From Treponema sp. (GTDB taxonomy: Bacteria > Spirochaetota > Spirochaetia > Treponematales > Breznakiellaceae): a stretch of 21,800 bases of DNA. The translations under genes were made by a program, and so were the position numbers. Under the pieces are notes generated by a model. It was not told the origin of the DNA, made no database searches, and saw only the letters and a list, made by a program, of their open reading frames with translations. Location: NCBI GenBank assembly GCA_031268125.1, contig JAIRXT010000034.1:1-21800 (forward strand), read 5' to 3'. The stretch's first letter is position 1, and each line of letters opens with the position of its first letter. Shown here in pieces: positions 15,309-21,473 of the stretch.

Positions 15309-15974
15309 GTCCTTTCCGTCAGTATCAAAACAATTTTGTATAATTGAAAAATATTTGCTATCCTTATATTCAAAGTGCCGGAAAATTGAATATGCAATTA
15401 AATCAGCCATTTGAATAGAACGGGACATTTTTGAATCAAGAAAAAGAGGAACCTCGGCAAAATTATTCAGCCGTTTTCCCCACTGATGGCCTGTTGTTGT
15501 AAAAATATGGGATAATCTTTGGATGGTTAATTCTGAAGTAGATTTATCAAAAATTGCTATACCTCGTTGAGGGTTTTTGTTACGTTTATATATACGACCT
15601 AAAAACATATCAAAACGGCTTGCGACCTGCGTAAATAAATCACCGGAAATATCAATATTTGGTGTTGCTGATTTTGCAATAACCGATGCAAACAATCTAA
15701 TACTTCTATCCGCTGCAATGAGATCCAGTATTGCCATAATAATATTTTCACGAATATTCTGCGAAATTCCACGCCATTCTTTATGGCCGGAATGCATGGG
15801 CGATCCGTGTAATTCTACATCAGGATATGCGGGTAAATATTCATCAATAATGCCATTTAAAGCCTGTTCTATCCAATATGGTTTTGTTTCATAAACAGCA
15901 AAGCCGGCTAATACACAATGATTGCATTTTTTGTCTGTAACAGATCCCGAATCGTCTATATACATTAAATACAT
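15282..15974 (-). CDS. DUF3800 family protein (RNase H-like fold, putative nuclease)
   Basis: A 230-residue protein of unknown function. It opens with YIDDSGS (Asp7, Asp8), the DUF3800 hallmark, followed by VELHGSPM (about 54-60), GIAIFDKST (Asp143) and the C-terminal signature LFLDSKMSRSIQMADLIAY (Asp180, Gln188, Asp191). Spacing of these acidic residues is compatible with a metal-dependent RNase H-like nuclease. The family is scattered, often near phage or defence genes, and its biochemical role is largely unproven. ATG 15974 is favoured over ATG 15965 because GAGG (15981-15984) lies 6 nt upstream. The gene is far more AT-rich than its neighbours, runs against atpB, and sits between duplicated atpB ends, so transfer is likely. 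A structured RNA with its own promoter lies directly upstream. Confidence 0.88.
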   Translation of the reverse strand: MYLMYIDDSGSVTDKKCNHCVLAGFAVYETKPYWIEQALNGIIDEYLPAYPDVELHGSPMHSGHKEWRGISQNIRENIIMAILDLIAADRSIRLFASVIAKSATPNIDISGDLFTQVASRFDMFLGRIYKRNKNPQRGIAIFDKSTSELTIQRLSHIFTTTGHQWGKRLNNFAEVPLFLDSKMSRSIQMADLIAYSIFRHFEYKDSKYFSIIQNCFDTDGKDIHGLHMLV

Positions 15975-15988
15975 CTACAGCCTCGTGC

Positions 15989-16051
15989 AAAAAAAGAGAG
16001 TTAGGTGAAACAATCGCTCAACGTACCACAAGGGGCGGTACTCCTAACTCT
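15989..16051 (-). ncRNA. Structured leader or small RNA upstream of DUF3800
   Basis: Read on the minus strand from 16051, a 9-bp closing helix pairs AGAGTTAGG (16051-16043) with CCTAACTCT (16005-15997). Inside are a 5-bp hairpin, GTACC (16041-16037) with GGTAC (16027-16023) and a 9-nt loop, and a 17-nt single-stranded stretch (16022-16006). The helix is followed by C and seven T (15995-15989). The whole is about 63 nt: a folded RNA whose closing stem plus U tract resembles an intrinsic terminator. The ribosome site of the DUF3800 gene begins 4 nt later. It could be a discrete sRNA with read-through into the gene, an attenuator, or one of the conserved RNA motifs reported near DUF3800 genes. 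Confidence 0.65.
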
Positions 16052-16057
16052 TATTAC

Positions 16058-16086
16058 AAGATATACTCTGGCCATTTGTTTGTCAA
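16058..16086 (-). promoter_or_regulatory. Promoter of the RNA-DUF3800 module
   Basis: On the minus strand a perfect -35 TTGACA (16086-16081), a 17-base spacer and TATCTT (16063-16058, 4 of 6) form a good housekeeping promoter. The predicted first base, 7 nt past the -10, is the A at 16051, exactly where the closing helix of the RNA begins. Confidence 0.65.
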
Positions 16087-16128
16087 GCAAATTTCAATAA
16101 AACTTTACAAAAATTTACGTTTTTTCGG

Positions 16129-16241
16129 CTACGACAGACGGATATTTTGGCCTAATACTCGTAGTCCGGGCCGTCAAAGATGGCGGCTCCTGCGCGGCAG
16201 GGGTGCGCAACGACCAGGCCCTTGCGAGGGGCCTGGGGTGG
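16129..16241. other. GC-rich palindromic segment at the right edge of the cassette
   Basis: No convincing gene. It contains CTACGA/TCGTAG (16129-16134 with 16159-16164), CCTGC-GCG-GCAGG (16189-16201) and a perfect 8-bp stem CCAGGCCC/GGGCCTGG with a 7-nt loop (16214-16236), ending 5 bases before the second atpB repeat. An open frame from ATG 16180 runs through the duplicated atpB tail to TGA 16303; it looks accidental and has no ribosome site. The segment could be a dispersed repeat used in the rearrangement. Confidence 0.4.
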
Positions 16242-16324
16242 GGAATACATCGACAAGTACCTGATCCCGATTCTGGCAAAAGAGCCCGGCGCCAACCCTG
16301 CCTGACGATAAGCCGCCGTACCTT
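16242..16324 (+). pseudogene. Duplicated atpB 3' end (direct repeat copy 2)
   Basis: This copy of 14989-15071 encodes the last 20 residues of subunit B (EYIDKYLIPILAKEPGANPA, TGA 16301-16303) and the 19 bases after the stop. The rest of the gene is missing, so it is a non-functional remnant. Three of its four differences from copy 1 are silent and one changes His to Pro. That pattern suggests the two copies diverged while both were under protein-level selection, i.e. in two genomes, and were brought together later. A terminator-like hairpin follows one base downstream, suggesting this copy keeps the original downstream context. Confidence 0.9.
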
Positions 16325-16325
16325 A

Positions 16326-16361
16326 TTGCCTTCCGGGGTAAATTCCCGCCCCGGGAGGCAA
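16326..16361. terminator. Bidirectional terminator-like hairpin
   Basis: TTGCCTTCCGGGG (16326-16338) pairs with CCCCGGGAGGCAA (16349-16361): 13 bp with one T-G wobble and a 10-nt loop. It sits between the atpB remnant and the convergent envelope cluster, where a shared terminator is expected. U tracts are weak on both sides. Confidence 0.5.
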
Positions 16362-16410
16362 CATTATTCCGCAAAATATTACACAAATATGTGAGACATT
16401 CGCTCAGGCG

Positions 16411-16863
16411 TTATTCTTCTACCCGCACGAACTGAACGCGCACGCTGCGCGGGGCGTCCGGGTAGGGCGGGACAAGCAGCGTAAAGCGCGTATTGTCCGG
16501 GTCAAACCGGCAGACGCCTGCCCAGCGGACACCGTAGAGGTACTCAAACGGTGAATCGGGGAAGTCTCCTTCAATACGGAGGAAGGACCCCCCGGTAATG
16601 CTGTCAGCGCTTTCCGACCACAGACCGTCGGCATCAAAGTAGATTTCCCCGCCGTCCGCCGTTGTGTTCACGCTGACGATGCAGGTTCCGCCCTTGATGA
16701 AGATAATCTCGTAGAAATCGCTACGGCGTGTACCCTGCGGATCAGCGTAGTTTACCCGTCCCTGCCAGCGTTCCGCCGCGGGGAGGATGAAGGGAGACTG
16801 CTGAGCAAACAGCGGCGCTGCTAACAGGACAAGAACGGCGGGAAAAAGCTTTTTGTGTTTCAT
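16411..16863 (-). CDS. Small secreted protein of unknown function
   Basis: A 150-residue product with a clear signal peptide (MKHKKLFPAVLVLLAAPLFAQQ), probably cut after residue 21 or so. The mature part is predicted beta-rich, with alternating hydrophobic stretches such as DFYEIIFIKGGTCIVSVNTT and TRFTLLVPPYP. I do not recognise a family. There is no lipobox, so it should be periplasmic or outer-surface. ATG 16863 has AGGGAA 5 nt upstream. It is the last gene of the minus-strand envelope cluster, 52 bases after the beta-propeller lipoprotein gene, with a strong hairpin in the gap. Confidence 0.8.
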   Translation of the reverse strand: MKHKKLFPAVLVLLAAPLFAQQSPFILPAAERWQGRVNYADPQGTRRSDFYEIIFIKGGTCIVSVNTTADGGEIYFDADGLWSESADSITGGSFLRIEGDFPDSPFEYLYGVRWAGVCRFDPDNTRFTLLVPPYPDAPRSVRVQFVRVEE

Positions 16864-16882
16864 GGGTGTTCCCTGGTATAGC

Positions 16883-16910
16883 GGAACCGGACGGCTGCCC
16901 GTCCGGTTTC
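16883..16910 (-). other. Hairpin between the propeller lipoprotein and small secreted protein genes
   Basis: AACCGGACGG-CTGC-CCGTCCGGTT is a perfect 10-bp stem with a 4-nt loop, extendable to 12 bp with one G-U pair. No U run follows on the minus strand. It may attenuate or process the transcript between the two genes. Confidence 0.6.
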
Positions 16911-16915
16911 TCCCG

Positions 16916-17893
16916 TTATTCGGTTATGTTTATACGCGCCCGGTAGACTTCTTCTTTTCCGTTCGCGTCGGAGATAAAGTATACGTTGTTGTTTTTGTCC
17001 CAGCTTGGAAATTGGGCGTTTACATTTCCGTTGGTTAAGGGGGACAGACCGGTTCCGTCAGCTTTCATGTAGTATATCTGCCATTTGTCATTTTTGCTTA
17101 CCACCGCCTTCTTGTTAAACAGGTTTCCCAGTATACTTGTTCCCTGGGTGCCGGTTACTTTTACCTCTGCTCCTTTCTGGAACAGAATATACTGCCCGTC
17201 GCCGGAGTATCTCGGGTAGGCGCAGTTATAATCCAGGTCATTATAAATCTCCGATACCTGGGTACTCTCCATGTCCATTTCATAAATATTGCCCCCCCGG
17301 ACAAACAGAAATTTGCTCTCAAAGGGATGCCACGAAGGGGAATGGCCATCGCCCAGATAGGTATATTCGGTACCGTTATCTTTCATGGAAACGATATGCG
17401 CATTATTTTCCGTGGTATTGCAAATAATTATGCCGTCCCGGATCGACGGCCGTACTTCACCGTCTGCATTTCTGGTAACGTAGGTTTTGCCGCCCCCGCT
17501 TATTGCCGAGCGGACAAGTTTATAGGAGCTGCCTTCGTAGACCGCATATATAAAGCCGTTGCTGTTCTCATACCAGGACGCCTGGGATCCGTCTTTGAGT
17601 ATGGTCGTCTTGGCGGGGCTGTTTACGTCCCGCAGCAGTACGATGTCCCAAAGGCCGTTGTTGGTCTTCCTTTCGGAATATATCAGCTTGGTCCCGTCAG
17701 GAGAAATGTTTGCATACTCTTTAAAGAGGCCGTCGTTGGTTATCCTGGTTACATTGGACAACAGAGCGGGATCCCAAAATGTAACTTCTTCGACCGTTCC
17801 CGTGTTCCCTTTTCCGAATAAGCCGGATAGAGCGGCGCATCCGGTAATCAGAAACGCCGCCAAAACCACCAGTACCATCACGAGTTTTTTCAT
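16916..17893 (-). CDS. TolB-like beta-propeller lipoprotein
   Basis: A 325-residue lipoprotein: MKK start, hydrophobic stretch and lipobox LITGC with the lipidated Cys19. The body carries PD40/WD40-like repeats of the TolB type, visible as ISPDGTKLIYSE, SPSWHPFESKFLFV, PRYSGDGQYILFQ and FPSWDKNNNVYFIS. These predict a six-bladed or similar propeller used for protein contacts in the cell envelope. ATG 17893 is chosen because GGAGG (17899-17903) lies 5 nt upstream; an in-frame ATG 33 bases earlier would put the signal sequence too deep. The gene follows the CsgG/FGE fusion by 79 bases, a gap holding a 7-bp hairpin (17918-17934), so it may have partly separate control. Whether it works with a Tol-like or other envelope complex is unknown. 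Confidence 0.85.
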   Translation of the reverse strand: MKKLVMVLVVLAAFLITGCAALSGLFGKGNTGTVEEVTFWDPALLSNVTRITNDGLFKEYANISPDGTKLIYSERKTNNGLWDIVLLRDVNSPAKTTILKDGSQASWYENSNGFIYAVYEGSSYKLVRSAISGGGKTYVTRNADGEVRPSIRDGIIICNTTENNAHIVSMKDNGTEYTYLGDGHSPSWHPFESKFLFVRGGNIYEMDMESTQVSEIYNDLDYNCAYPRYSGDGQYILFQKGAEVKVTGTQGTSILGNLFNKKAVVSKNDKWQIYYMKADGTGLSPLTNGNVNAQFPSWDKNNNVYFISDANGKEEVYRARINITE

Positions 17894-17972
17894 AAAAACC
17901 TCCAGTTCTCTTTTTCCCATATTCAACGAATATGTTTTTCAAACCGCTATAGGGCGGCATAAAATACCTGAT

Positions 17973-19244
17973 TCAGAACCCGGAACGGGTAATCCGGAAG
18001 CCGGCGGTATTGTTTTTTTCCCGCGGAACGGCGTAGTCCCGGTTGGCCGGCAGCAGCCGCCCGGTGTTTTGAAAACTATGGCCCCGCCTGACGCGGGCTG
18101 TGCCGGATCCGGGTCCCTGCGGATTCGACGGTGCGTCCCTGCCGTAACTTCCATACCAGTCCCAGCACCATTCCTGAACGTTGCCTATCATGTCGTAGAG
18201 GCCGTAACGGTTGGCCGCAAGCTGCCCAACCGGGTGGGTTATCCGGCCCGAATTGCCGCCAAGCCAGCCGTCGGTCCATTCCCCGCAGGCATATTCCCAT
18301 TCCGCTTCCGTTGGCAGCCGGTAACCGTTTGCACTGCCGCTCCACGTTACGTTCGCGCCGCTTATCGTGTACGCCGGTGTTAAATTTGCCGCCCGGCTCA
18401 GGCGGTTACAGAATTCCACGGCGTCAAACCAGCTTATCGTTTCTACCGGGAGGCTCCCGTCCCGGAAACCGCTGGGGTTATTCCCCATCACTGCCTCGTA
18501 CTCCGCCTGGGTTACTTCGTATTTTCCGATGCTGAAAGCCCCAAGGCTTACCTGGCGCTGCGGCCGTTCATTGGCGTTGCCCTGCCCGGTGATGCTGCCC
18601 ATCATAAAGGTCCCGCCGGGGATACGCGCCATATTCCCGTCGATTGTCCGGATCGTTTCCCTTAGGGGAAAATTCGCGCCGGTATTATCCGCGGTATTAG
18701 CTGCGGCATCAGCCGCCGCATTAGCCGGTTGAGACGCTGCCTGGGGGCCGGATCGGGACGGGACGCCGTTTCCGTAACCAAGGGCCCGGAGAAAACGGTC
18801 GGTAAACTCCTCCATTGCCGCACGGGCCTGGTTCAGCCGCTCGAATTCGATGTCGCTTGAGGCTATTTGTTCGGCGGTGTTAAGGTCTATCATCCGGGCG
18901 GTTACAAAATGAACCCCGTCCATCTCGTCAATTTCGCCGACCATGATATAATCGGCCCCGGCCGCCGCTCCAAGCCGGGCCGTCTTGTCCGGGTCCGACC
19001 AGTCGCTTGTCTGGAACTGGTGTTCCGCGAGGATCTTGTCAAAATCTTCGCGGGTTACCAGAGTAACCGCGCCGCTTGCTCCAATCCGGCTGCGGATAAG
19101 GCCGGTTACAATTCGTGCACTATCGGCGGAAACCGCCTGCCCGTTGATCAATTGCTGAACCACAACCCGGCCCTTCTGCTGGGAAGACAGCGGGATTACC
19201 GCGGCAAACAAAGCAAACAAAACGGCGGCTGTTGTTTTTTTCAC
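17973..19244 (-). CDS. Secreted CsgG-like / formylglycine-enzyme-like fusion protein
   Basis: A 423-residue exported protein. Residues 1 to about 22 are a signal peptide. About 25-145 resemble the CsgG/LpoB-type periplasmic fold (GRVVVQQL, GLIRSRIG, LVTREDFDKILAEHQFQ, GADYIMVGEID, TARMIDLNTAE). An Ala-rich linker spans about 168-190. About 205-418 form an FGE-sulfatase domain (IPGGTFMMGS, YEVTQAEYEAVMG, YRLPTEAEWEYA, GNVQEWCWDWYG, GFRI). The catalytic Cys pair of true formylglycine enzymes is missing: the RGHSFQNTGRLLPANRD stretch has no Cys. The domain is therefore probably a binding module of C-type-lectin fold. GTG 19244 is chosen because AGGGA (19254-19258) lies 9 nt upstream; ATG 19253 touches the same site and is less likely. 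It starts 16 bases after the preceding lipoprotein gene. Confidence 0.85.
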   Translation of the reverse strand: MKKTTAAVLFALFAAVIPLSSQQKGRVVVQQLINGQAVSADSARIVTGLIRSRIGASGAVTLVTREDFDKILAEHQFQTSDWSDPDKTARLGAAAGADYIMVGEIDEMDGVHFVTARMIDLNTAEQIASSDIEFERLNQARAAMEEFTDRFLRALGYGNGVPSRSGPQAASQPANAAADAAANTADNTGANFPLRETIRTIDGNMARIPGGTFMMGSITGQGNANERPQRQVSLGAFSIGKYEVTQAEYEAVMGNNPSGFRDGSLPVETISWFDAVEFCNRLSRAANLTPAYTISGANVTWSGSANGYRLPTEAEWEYACGEWTDGWLGGNSGRITHPVGQLAANRYGLYDMIGNVQEWCWDWYGSYGRDAPSNPQGPGSGTARVRRGHSFQNTGRLLPANRDYAVPREKNNTAGFRITRSGF

Positions 19245-19260
19245 GGACGGCATTCCCTGT

Positions 19261-20157
19261 TTACTCAATGCCCGCAATGGCGGCCAGGGCGGCGATGTAA
19301 TCCGAGTCGGCATTTGTAACGCCGGCGGCGGCGATTTTCGCGCTGTCTCCGGACAGGTAGGCGGCTTGCTGATCGGCCGGGCTTTGCGGGGGCGCGTTAA
19401 GCGCGTTTAATTGCGCGCGTACTTCCTCACGGAAAACCTGTTCGCTTTTTTCCTGTTCACGTTTGGTTTCGGCGTCTATCTCGGCGAACATCCCGGCAAT
19501 TTGCTGTTTGGCCTCCTGCTGGGGAATATTGTCCATGATGTCATACAGATATTTTGCCACCAGGCGGGACCACACATCGCTGTCGCAGGCGTAGACGACA
19601 TAATACACATATACCCTTGTGGTTCGGCCCTGGGAATCGGTGGTTTCAAGCAACTGCCAAAAATCTGTCAGGCGGTCTTGCCCGGCTATATCGACTTTTG
19701 TTTTGGTTGCCGCGTCCTGCGCGACAGCGAACTGATCATCACTTTGCAGTGAGATCGCCGCTCTGCTCAACACGGATTGTTTCAACTGATTGGCAAGGCG
19801 TGCCGCGTATTGTACATCGGCGATAGTCTGCGCGGAGTTAAGAGCAGCGGCGCGGGCAAAACCCACCTTCAATACCTTGTCCCCGGTGATCTGCCAGTCG
19901 CTTTTGAATACCGAAAAATTCCCGCGTACCGCGGGGAGCAGCCAGGCCGGGGAAGCGTCCTCCCCCAGGCCGCGGTCTTTCCAGTCCAGTACCCGCTGCC
20001 GGTCCGCCGTTTGTAACGCATCTTCCGAAGCCCGCTGCGCCTGTGAGAGAATCGCCGTTTCCCTCTCCTGCTGCGTTTGCCGGACCGGTGCGGAAGAACA
20101 TGCCGCCGTGAACAGAACAAGAGCCGCCGCGGCTTTCATCATTACGCTTATTTTCAT
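19261..20157 (-). CDS. Envelope lipoprotein, possibly LPP20-related
   Basis: A 298-residue lipoprotein with lipobox FTAAC and lipidated Cys20. It is helix-rich: a charged segment at 25-60 (QTQQERETAILSQAQRASED), then a region including KVLKVGFARAAALNSAQTIADVQYAARLANQ that resembles the LPP20/CsgG-associated fold of its upstream neighbour, and an acidic coiled coil near 215-250 (QKSEQVF-type heptads). The family assignment is tentative. ATG 20157 has AGGAGG 6 nt upstream and overlaps the upstream stop as ATGA, so translation is coupled. Ala- and Gln-rich tail sequence near the C-terminus suggests an exposed flexible end. Confidence 0.8.
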   Translation of the reverse strand: MKISVMMKAAAALVLFTAACSSAPVRQTQQERETAILSQAQRASEDALQTADRQRVLDWKDRGLGEDASPAWLLPAVRGNFSVFKSDWQITGDKVLKVGFARAAALNSAQTIADVQYAARLANQLKQSVLSRAAISLQSDDQFAVAQDAATKTKVDIAGQDRLTDFWQLLETTDSQGRTTRVYVYYVVYACDSDVWSRLVAKYLYDIMDNIPQQEAKQQIAGMFAEIDAETKREQEKSEQVFREEVRAQLNALNAPPQSPADQQAAYLSGDSAKIAAAGVTNADSDYIAALAAIAGIE

Positions 20158-21173
20158 CGTAATCCTCCTATTGCTTTATGCAGTTCAAGCGGAAACTCCG
20201 CGTTGAAGTTATGTTCGATGGTATGCAGGACGCGGCTGACGGCGGCATCCGTTGAATGGGGATGACGGACTGCCGCATAAGCCTTGTACCAGCTTGCTAC
20301 CGGCGAACCGTCCGCTGTTTTAAAAACGGCGGCTATTTCCGGCTGCACAATAAAATTGTTTGCCGTTTTCGATTCATTTGGCGTAACGATTATTTCCAGG
20401 GTGTAAACGCCGCCGTTCCCGGTAATGGCAAAGCCTTCGTTCTTTACCGCCTCCGCCGCATAGTGGGCAAGGGAACGAAAACGCTCGTCGTTGATGCTGA
20501 CGCCGGCTGTAAGCCGCACCCTACTGGCGTCGATGGCGGCGTCAACGCGGGGTAGTATTGCTGTTATGCCCCGGTAATGATCCGCTGCGCCCGGGTTAAT
20601 AAGTACGGCGATTCCGGCGAGTGTTTCCGCCAGGACGGCGCTTTCCCGCGCCGCCTGCAGCCGCTTAATGGCGGCCATTGGATGGGGGCTGTTTTCGTAA
20701 CGGTTAAGAATCTCGCTGACCTGGGTAAGACAGGCGGCGATCCTCAAGTCGTAGACTTCAGGCGCCTCTTCCCGGTCGATGTAGGCCAGGGACCGGGCCG
20801 TACCATTTTTTTCAAAGTAGGTTTCAGCAAAACGGACGCCGAAAAAGTCCGCCTCGCTGGTAACGACGGACTGTTGGCTTGTGGAGATTTTTTCTTCGGG
20901 GCCGGGGAGTGTTTCCCTGTAGCTGTAGAACAGTCCCTGGGTATCGTTCACGGTGGTTTGGAAGAAGCGGCTAATCTGGGCCAGCGCCCGGATCCGGGCT
21001 TCTTCTTCGGTACGGCCCTCCCCGGTACCGGTTAGGTACTTGTCCGGTGGATAAACCGCCGCCTGGCGTGTTACCCAGCGGGGCGCTTCCTGGGCGAAGA
21101 CAAGGTTCGTACAAAAAACGAACAGAAAAACGAATCTTCCCCGTAATTCATTACCGCGGCGTATGCTGTCCAT
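20154..21173 (-). CDS. Exported LPP20-like protein
   Basis: A 339-residue exported protein. A signal sequence at about 10-28 ends in NLVFAQ. The early motif PRWVTRQAAVYPPDKYLTGTGEGRTEEEARIRA-like sequence (about 31-63) matches the LPP20 family, where a W/Y-rich strand is followed by a GxGxGxxxxxA helix. A second similar fold around 225-310 (RFRSLAHYAAEAVKNEGFAITG) may be a repeat of it. It lacks a lipobox Cys at the cleavage site, so it may be soluble in the periplasm. ATG 21173 overlaps the stop of the small upstream gene (TAATG), and AAGGA lies 10 nt upstream. Its stop overlaps the next lipoprotein gene. Function is unknown; the family occurs in outer-membrane-associated and motility-related proteins. 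Confidence 0.8.
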   Translation of the reverse strand: MDSIRRGNELRGRFVFLFVFCTNLVFAQEAPRWVTRQAAVYPPDKYLTGTGEGRTEEEARIRALAQISRFFQTTVNDTQGLFYSYRETLPGPEEKISTSQQSVVTSEADFFGVRFAETYFEKNGTARSLAYIDREEAPEVYDLRIAACLTQVSEILNRYENSPHPMAAIKRLQAARESAVLAETLAGIAVLINPGAADHYRGITAILPRVDAAIDASRVRLTAGVSINDERFRSLAHYAAEAVKNEGFAITGNGGVYTLEIIVTPNESKTANNFIVQPEIAAVFKTADGSPVASWYKAYAAVRHPHSTDAAVSRVLHTIEHNFNAEFPLELHKAIGGLR

Positions 21174-21358
21174 TAAACGTCTTTCCTTTGTTTCCTTTCC
21201 CCGCGGGAAGATTCGTTTTCCCGAAGGGGTTCCGCCCGCTCTACTGTTGTATGTAGTCCCGCCAGTTTCCCGATGATCCGGTCCAGGGCATCCCTGCCCC
21301 CGGGGGACATTCTGCGGTATGCGGCGGCCAGGCGATCTTGCCGCTCAATTCCGGTCAT
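21173..21358 (-). CDS. Small hypothetical protein at the head of the envelope cluster
   Basis: A 61-residue product starting MTGIERQDRL. Two predicted helices include SPGGRDALDRIIGKLAGLH, a pattern seen in the helical ends of small regulators and adaptor proteins, followed by a highly charged tail (ENESSRGERKQRKDV). No signal peptide. Support for a real gene is its TAATG coupling with the next start. ATG 21358 has only a weak GGATG-like ribosome site, and an in-frame extension to 21493 would run through palindromic DNA and is unlikely. Confidence 0.5.
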   Translation of the reverse strand: MTGIERQDRLAAAYRRMSPGGRDALDRIIGKLAGLHTTVERAEPLRENESSRGERKQRKDV

Positions 21359-21388
21359 AACACCATCCGTAAGAAATATGAAATAATC

Positions 21389-21425
21389 GAGCCGGTTCCA
21401 AAATCGGTTATTTTGTAACCGGCTC
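21389..21425. repeat. Palindrome 1 of the divergent intergenic region
   Basis: GAGCCGGTT-C-CAAAAT pairs with ATTTTG-T-AACCGGCTC around a 5-nt loop: 15 bp with one mismatch. It shares a GTTCCAAAAT core with palindrome 3 and lies just upstream of the minus-strand cluster, overlapping where its promoter would be. Confidence 0.8.
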
Positions 21426-21428
21426 TTG

Positions 21429-21458
21429 CAGTTTTTCGCCCTACGGGCTGCAAAACTG
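21429..21458. repeat. Palindrome 2 of the divergent intergenic region
   Basis: CAGTTTT (21429-21435) pairs with AAAACTG (21452-21458), and inside it GCCC (21438-21441) pairs with GGGC (21445-21448) around TAC. Confidence 0.7.
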
Positions 21459-21473
21459 TGGTTTTTATAGGTT

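Larger units (their letters stand above)
15072..16241. mobile_element. Putative inserted DUF3800/RNA cassette between duplicated atpB ends
   Basis: A 1.17-kb segment bounded by the two 83-bp direct repeats. Its core (about 15240-16160) is roughly one-third GC, against about 60% in the flanking genes, and codon use in its one gene is correspondingly AT-rich. It holds a DUF3800 gene with its own promoter and structured leader, plus GC-rich palindromic edges (15106-15150 and 16189-16236). No integrase, transposase or terminal inverted repeat is visible, so the mode of insertion is unknown. The repeats suggest integration that rebuilt the atpB end, as some site-specific elements do, but a recombination-driven duplication is equally possible. 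Confidence 0.5.

Noticed and set aside
16152..16250. 32-codon minus-strand frame ending in AAIFDGPDYEY
   Set aside because: Codon use looks plausible, but it starts inside the duplicated atpB tail, lacks a ribosome site, and matches no family I know. A dispersed repeat is likelier.
15281..16393. ATTACACAA..ATGTG strings at 15281-15296 and 16378-16393 as element ends
   Set aside because: They are only 16 bases, differ in the middle, and the second lies outside the atpB repeats, so chance similarity is more likely.
17973..18110. Diversity-generating retroelement variable region
   Set aside because: No template repeat, reverse transcriptase or accessory gene is present in the window; kept only as a question in the findings.
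21373..21409. Minus-strand promoter TTGGAA-17-TATTTC for the envelope cluster
   Set aside because: The -10 matches only 3 of 6 and the -35 falls within a palindrome; it is too weak to list as a feature.
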